Assembly: GCA_004554665.1 (NCBI GenBank)
Contig: SFKY01000002.1
Span: forward strand, 27,784 to 91,783
Direction of reading: 5' to 3'
DNA from: Bacteroidales bacterium
GTDB taxonomy: Bacteria > Bacteroidota > Bacteroidia > Bacteroidales > Bacteroidaceae
Length of the DNA stretch: 64,000 nt
Shown: piece by piece, positions 61,170-64,000 of the stretch
Numbering within the stretch: position 1 is the first letter of the stretch
Layout of the letters: each line of letters starts with the position of its first letter
Made by a program: the position numbers and the translations under genes
Notes under the pieces: model-generated
Told to the model about the DNA's origin: nothing
Databases searched by the model: none
The model's input: only the letters and a program-made list of their open reading frames with translations

Positions 61170-63671
61170 ATGAAAAGATTGATTGTAGGAATGTTGATGG
61201 CATTTCCTCTTGCTGCATCCGCACAGTATGCGGGCAAAGTGTTTGTAGATGTAAACCACAATGGCCGGTGGGACAAGGGAGAGACACTCGTCAAGGACGT
61301 GTCGGTGTCCGACGGACTCAATGTGGTGCGTACCGACGCCAAAGGCCGCTTCTCGCTGCCTGGCCATGCCAAGGAGCGCTTTATCTTTATCACCACCCCG
61401 TCTGGCTATAAGACCGACCAGGCCTATTACCGTCGCATAGAGGGCAAGGACAAGTCGTACGACTTCGCCCTGTTGCCCTATGGTGGCGGTGTGAAGAAGG
61501 ACGGCAGCCACTCGTTTATCCACATCTCCGATACCGAGATAGGGCAGGTGGCAGGCCATGACGAGTGGACGGCAGGCATGCGCGACTATGCTGCCAACGA
61601 GCATGTGGCTTTTATCATGCACACGGGCGATATCTGTTACCGTCCGGGACTGGAGAGTCATATCCAGATCATGAACTCGGCCAACATGCCCGAGACACAG
61701 GTGTTTTACAGCATCGGCAACCACGACCTGGTAAGCGGCAATTACGGCGAGGAATACTTTGAGAGCCTCTACGGCCCCGCGTGGTATTCGTTTGATGTGG
61801 GCAACACCCACTACATCGTCACCCCCATGTACGGCGGCGACCACTGGCCCAGCTACCTCAAGAAGGATGTATATGCGTGGATGGCCAACGACCTGAAGTA
61901 TGTACCCAAGTCGAAAGCCATCTATCTCTTCAACCACAGCATTGCTGACGACATGGAGCACTTCCGCCTGCCCCTCAACGAGAAGGAGTATATAGACCTG
62001 CCGGCGCACAATCTGAAGGCATGGCTCTACGGTCACTGGCATGTGAACCATGTACACCGCCATCCTGCCACCGGTGTGTGCAGCATCTGCTCGTCTACCC
62101 CCGTCTATGGCGGTATAGACCACGCCTCATCCGCCTTCCGCGTGATGCATATCGACGGCAAGGGCGACTTCACTTCGGAGCTCCGATACAGCTATCTCGA
62201 CAAGTCGATGGCCTTTGCCTCTATCCAGAACCGTCAGGCACCCGTGCTCCCCTCGGGCGCTGTGCCTCTCTCGGTCAATGTCTATTCCACCGTCAGCCCT
62301 GTAGTCTCACTCCGCTATTCGTGTTTCTTCGACGGGAAGCGCATGGTGGCAGATGCCCCGATGGCCCAGCAGACCGACTTCAACTGGTATGCCGAGATGC
62401 GTCTGCCTGCCTCGGTAGACGGTCAGTATATCACGGTACAGGTGGATGCTGTGTTCAGCAATGGTGAGAAGGCACGTCAGAAGACAGTTTTCCGCTATGA
62501 GCGACAGGCCACGGCACAGCCTTCGGTTGCAGCCGATTGGACCAGCATGCTGGGCAATGCCGCCCATGTGGGCATCGTGACCGACACGCTGTCGCAACCG
62601 CGTCTGGCATGGGTCAAGAATGTGGGTTCCAATATCTATATGGCTTCGCCGCTGGTCTATCAGGGTGCCGTCTATGTGGCCTCGGTAGATGACAACGAGA
62701 CGGGTCGTGCCACCCTCGTGCGCATGGATGCCCGTACTGGCGAGGTGAAGTGGCGTTACCGTCTGGCTGCGTCGGTGCGCAACAATATTGCCATCGATGC
62801 AGGCAAACTCTTCGCCCAAGACGTGCATGGGATACTCTATGCCGTAGACGTTGAGACAGGACAGCTGAGTTGGAAGGCCGACTTGGAGATAGGGGTAGTG
62901 CCGCCTCTCAACGATGGACTGGTGGCTGCCAAGGGCGTGGTCTATGCCGGAACGGGCAAGTCGATGGCTGCCTTTGATGCCGCTTCGGGTCGTCGCCTGT
63001 GGCGCAACACCGGTTGGGACCGTGGCGAGGGCTGTACGGCCACCCTGTCGCTCAGCGATGCGGGCGTGCTCATCGGTCATGCCCACTGGGGTGGCCTGTT
63101 TGCCAACGATGCCGCCACGGGCAAGATGCTGTGGGGCTCATGGGACGGCGAACTTCGTCACCGCTCGTCGTCGGCAGCCATGTGGGGCGACGTGTTCTAT
63201 ATCCTCTCTGCCCAGTCGCTCTTTGTCATGGAGGCCCGTACGGGTCGCATCCTCACCCGCAAGAAGTTGGGCTACGATGTCAATGTGTCGTCCACCCCGT
63301 TGGTAACCGAGACAGAGATCATCTTCGGTACCTCCAACCGCGGCATTGTGGCACTGGATAGGGAGACCTACGAGGAGAAGTGGAACTTCCGCACCAAGCC
63401 TGCCATGATACTCTCTGCCCCCTACATAGGCAACCATCCTGCCACGGTCGAGGCCAGTCCGCTGCTTTCGGGCGGCACGGTGTATGTAGGAGCGTCAGAC
63501 GGCAGCCTCTACGCCTTGGATCGCAAGAAGGGTACCCTGCTGTGGAAACATACCACCGGCGCGCCCGTCTTTGCCGCCATGTCGATATCGGGCAACATGC
63601 TTTATGCAGCCGATTTCTCCGGCAATGTCTATGGTTTCGTCTGCGACGTGAAGGCACGCAAGACCAAATAA
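61170..63671 (+). CDS. Secreted calcineurin-like phosphoesterase fused to PQQ-type beta-propeller
   Basis: The protein has 833 residues with signal peptide to about 18. An N-terminal Ig-like MetallophosN domain (20-95, YAGKVFVDVNHNGRWDKGET) leads into a metallophosphatase domain (110-300): HISDTEIG, HTGDICYRPG, SIGNHDLVSG, LFNHS and YGHWHVNHVH. The first box reads DTE where DxH is usual. A MetallophosC-like beta domain (310-450) is followed by about seven PQQ-type propeller blades (465-825: RMDARTGEVKWRY, AVDVETGQLSWKA, ALDRKKGTLLWKH). It is probably a periplasmic or surface phosphoesterase; the propeller may bind substrate or partner. Confidence 0.88.
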   Translation: MKRLIVGMLMAFPLAASAQYAGKVFVDVNHNGRWDKGETLVKDVSVSDGLNVVRTDAKGRFSLPGHAKERFIFITTPSGYKTDQAYYRRIEGKDKSYDFALLPYGGGVKKDGSHSFIHISDTEIGQVAGHDEWTAGMRDYAANEHVAFIMHTGDICYRPGLESHIQIMNSANMPETQVFYSIGNHDLVSGNYGEEYFESLYGPAWYSFDVGNTHYIVTPMYGGDHWPSYLKKDVYAWMANDLKYVPKSKAIYLFNHSIADDMEHFRLPLNEKEYIDLPAHNLKAWLYGHWHVNHVHRHPATGVCSICSSTPVYGGIDHASSAFRVMHIDGKGDFTSELRYSYLDKSMAFASIQNRQAPVLPSGAVPLSVNVYSTVSPVVSLRYSCFFDGKRMVADAPMAQQTDFNWYAEMRLPASVDGQYITVQVDAVFSNGEKARQKTVFRYERQATAQPSVAADWTSMLGNAAHVGIVTDTLSQPRLAWVKNVGSNIYMASPLVYQGAVYVASVDDNETGRATLVRMDARTGEVKWRYRLAASVRNNIAIDAGKLFAQDVHGILYAVDVETGQLSWKADLEIGVVPPLNDGLVAAKGVVYAGTGKSMAAFDAASGRRLWRNTGWDRGEGCTATLSLSDAGVLIGHAHWGGLFANDAATGKMLWGSWDGELRHRSSSAAMWGDVFYILSAQSLFVMEARTGRILTRKKLGYDVNVSSTPLVTETEIIFGTSNRGIVALDRETYEEKWNFRTKPAMILSAPYIGNHPATVEASPLLSGGTVYVGASDGSLYALDRKKGTLLWKHTTGAPVFAAMSISGNMLYAADFSGNVYGFVCDVKARKTK

Positions 63672-63689
63672 CCCACCACTGATAAGCAA

Positions 63690-63738
63690 GGGGGGGTATC
63701 GCTCTGCCAGCAGCAGGTGTCGATACCCCCCCCCCCCC
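63690..63738. terminator. Hairpin with G7/C13 stem after the phosphoesterase gene
   Basis: A run of seven G then TATCG (63690-63701) pairs with CGATA and a run of 13 C (63721-63738). It probably ends the phosphoesterase transcript, with TTATGTT after it. The long C run makes slippage likely. Confidence 0.6.
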
Positions 63739-63821
63739 TTATGTTCATCCGCAGCTGCTACAGTCCTTCTTCCTCCTCCTCGTTGCCCCATCTCCAGAGC
63801 ATGAAGATGACAGATACAAAT

Positions 63822-63900
63822 CGTAAACATGGCATTTAGCCACCGTAAACGCCACCTTTGGCGCGCTAATCATGGCATTTGGGTGGGATAAGTGCCATGT
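63822..63900. repeat. TAAA..GGC..TTTA dyad repeat, copy 4
   Basis: CGTAAACATGGCATTTAGC, CACC, GTAAACGCCACCTTTGGCG, then more diverged CATGGCATTTGGG and AGTGCCATG. It is the longest copy. The rest of 63740-64000 shows no gene that I can support. Confidence 0.65.
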
Positions 63901-64000
63901 TTTATGCTACGCATACCTCCATTCGCCCGATGGGCGAAAGTATTCCAGCCATATCTTTATCGCTGTTTTATCATTCTTTGTTTAGCAACTCTAACGCTAT

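Noticed and set aside
63758..63835. 25-codon minus-strand frame ending LWRWGNEEEEEGL
   Set aside because: It has a hydrophobic start and acidic tail, but the frame begins inside repeat copy 4, and no promoter or homologue can be shown. Chance is more likely.

Overview
The window (about 55% G+C by eye) is chromosomal DNA of a Bacteroidota bacterium, most likely Bacteroidales and probably a high-GC Prevotellaceae. The evidence is two SusC/SusD outer-membrane uptake loci, fused SecDF, DUF2851, DUF4302, DUF1735 and BACON proteins, and surface lipoproteins with acidic residues after the lipobox Cys. Recurrent TTTG / TAnnTTTG promoters of the Bacteroidetes primary sigma factor stand in front of many genes, and Shine-Dalgarno sequences are scarce. 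No phage, insertion sequence or CRISPR array was seen. One tRNA gene (Glu, TTC) is present.

Layout. 1-12.2 kb (+): an S41-type peptidase, then a polysaccharide utilisation locus (PUL) made of a FecR anti-sigma factor, an STN-containing SusC, a SusD, a GH18 endo-beta-N-acetylglucosaminidase-like lipoprotein and two DUF1735 glycan-binding-type lipoproteins (one LamG, one F5/8C), followed by a DUF1573 protein. The content resembles N-glycan capture loci of Bacteroides. No ECF sigma gene is adjacent. 12.5-19.8 kb (-): GH106 rhamnosidase-type enzyme, DusB, DprA, a hotdog thioesterase and DUF2851. 20-24.1 kb (+): DapB, signal peptidase I, a second signal peptidase homologue lacking the catalytic Ser and Lys, a WbqC-like protein and a DUF3332 lipoprotein. 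24.4-28.6 kb (-): an operon of GH95, a GH78 N-domain-like protein without a catalytic barrel, and an AraC regulator. 28.8-33.1 kb: GyrB, S20 and tRNA-Glu (-), RecO (+), Sir2 (-). 33.2-39.1 kb (+): three tandem FKBP isomerases, an Lrp/AsnC regulator, a C26-M19 fusion peptidase and an M28 glutaminyl-cyclase-like protein. 39.3-45.4 kb (+): a heavy-metal-type RND efflux operon. 45.5-50.6 kb (-): SecDF, an EEP-family protein and a rhomboid protease. 50.8 kb (+): HU. 51.7-60.9 kb (+): a second SusC/SusD locus with a zincin lipoprotein, DUF4302, BACON and DUF4840-like lipoproteins but no glycoside hydrolase. 61.2-63.7 kb (+): a calcineurin phosphoesterase fused to a PQQ-type propeller.

The intergenic DNA is unusually structured. 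There are at least three dispersed repeat families (a TAAA..GGC..TTTA dyad family in four gaps, a GGACGCACG family, and an AATTCATAATTCAC family), two long GCCCTCACC hairpins, a 22-bp-period dyad array ahead of the efflux operon, and a minus-strand terminator just upstream of the second susC that could end an antisense RNA. The most novel protein-level observations are the pseudo-signal peptidase, the gamma-glutamyl hydrolase/dipeptidase fusion, the catalytic-domain-less rhamnosidase relative and the sigma-less FecR.
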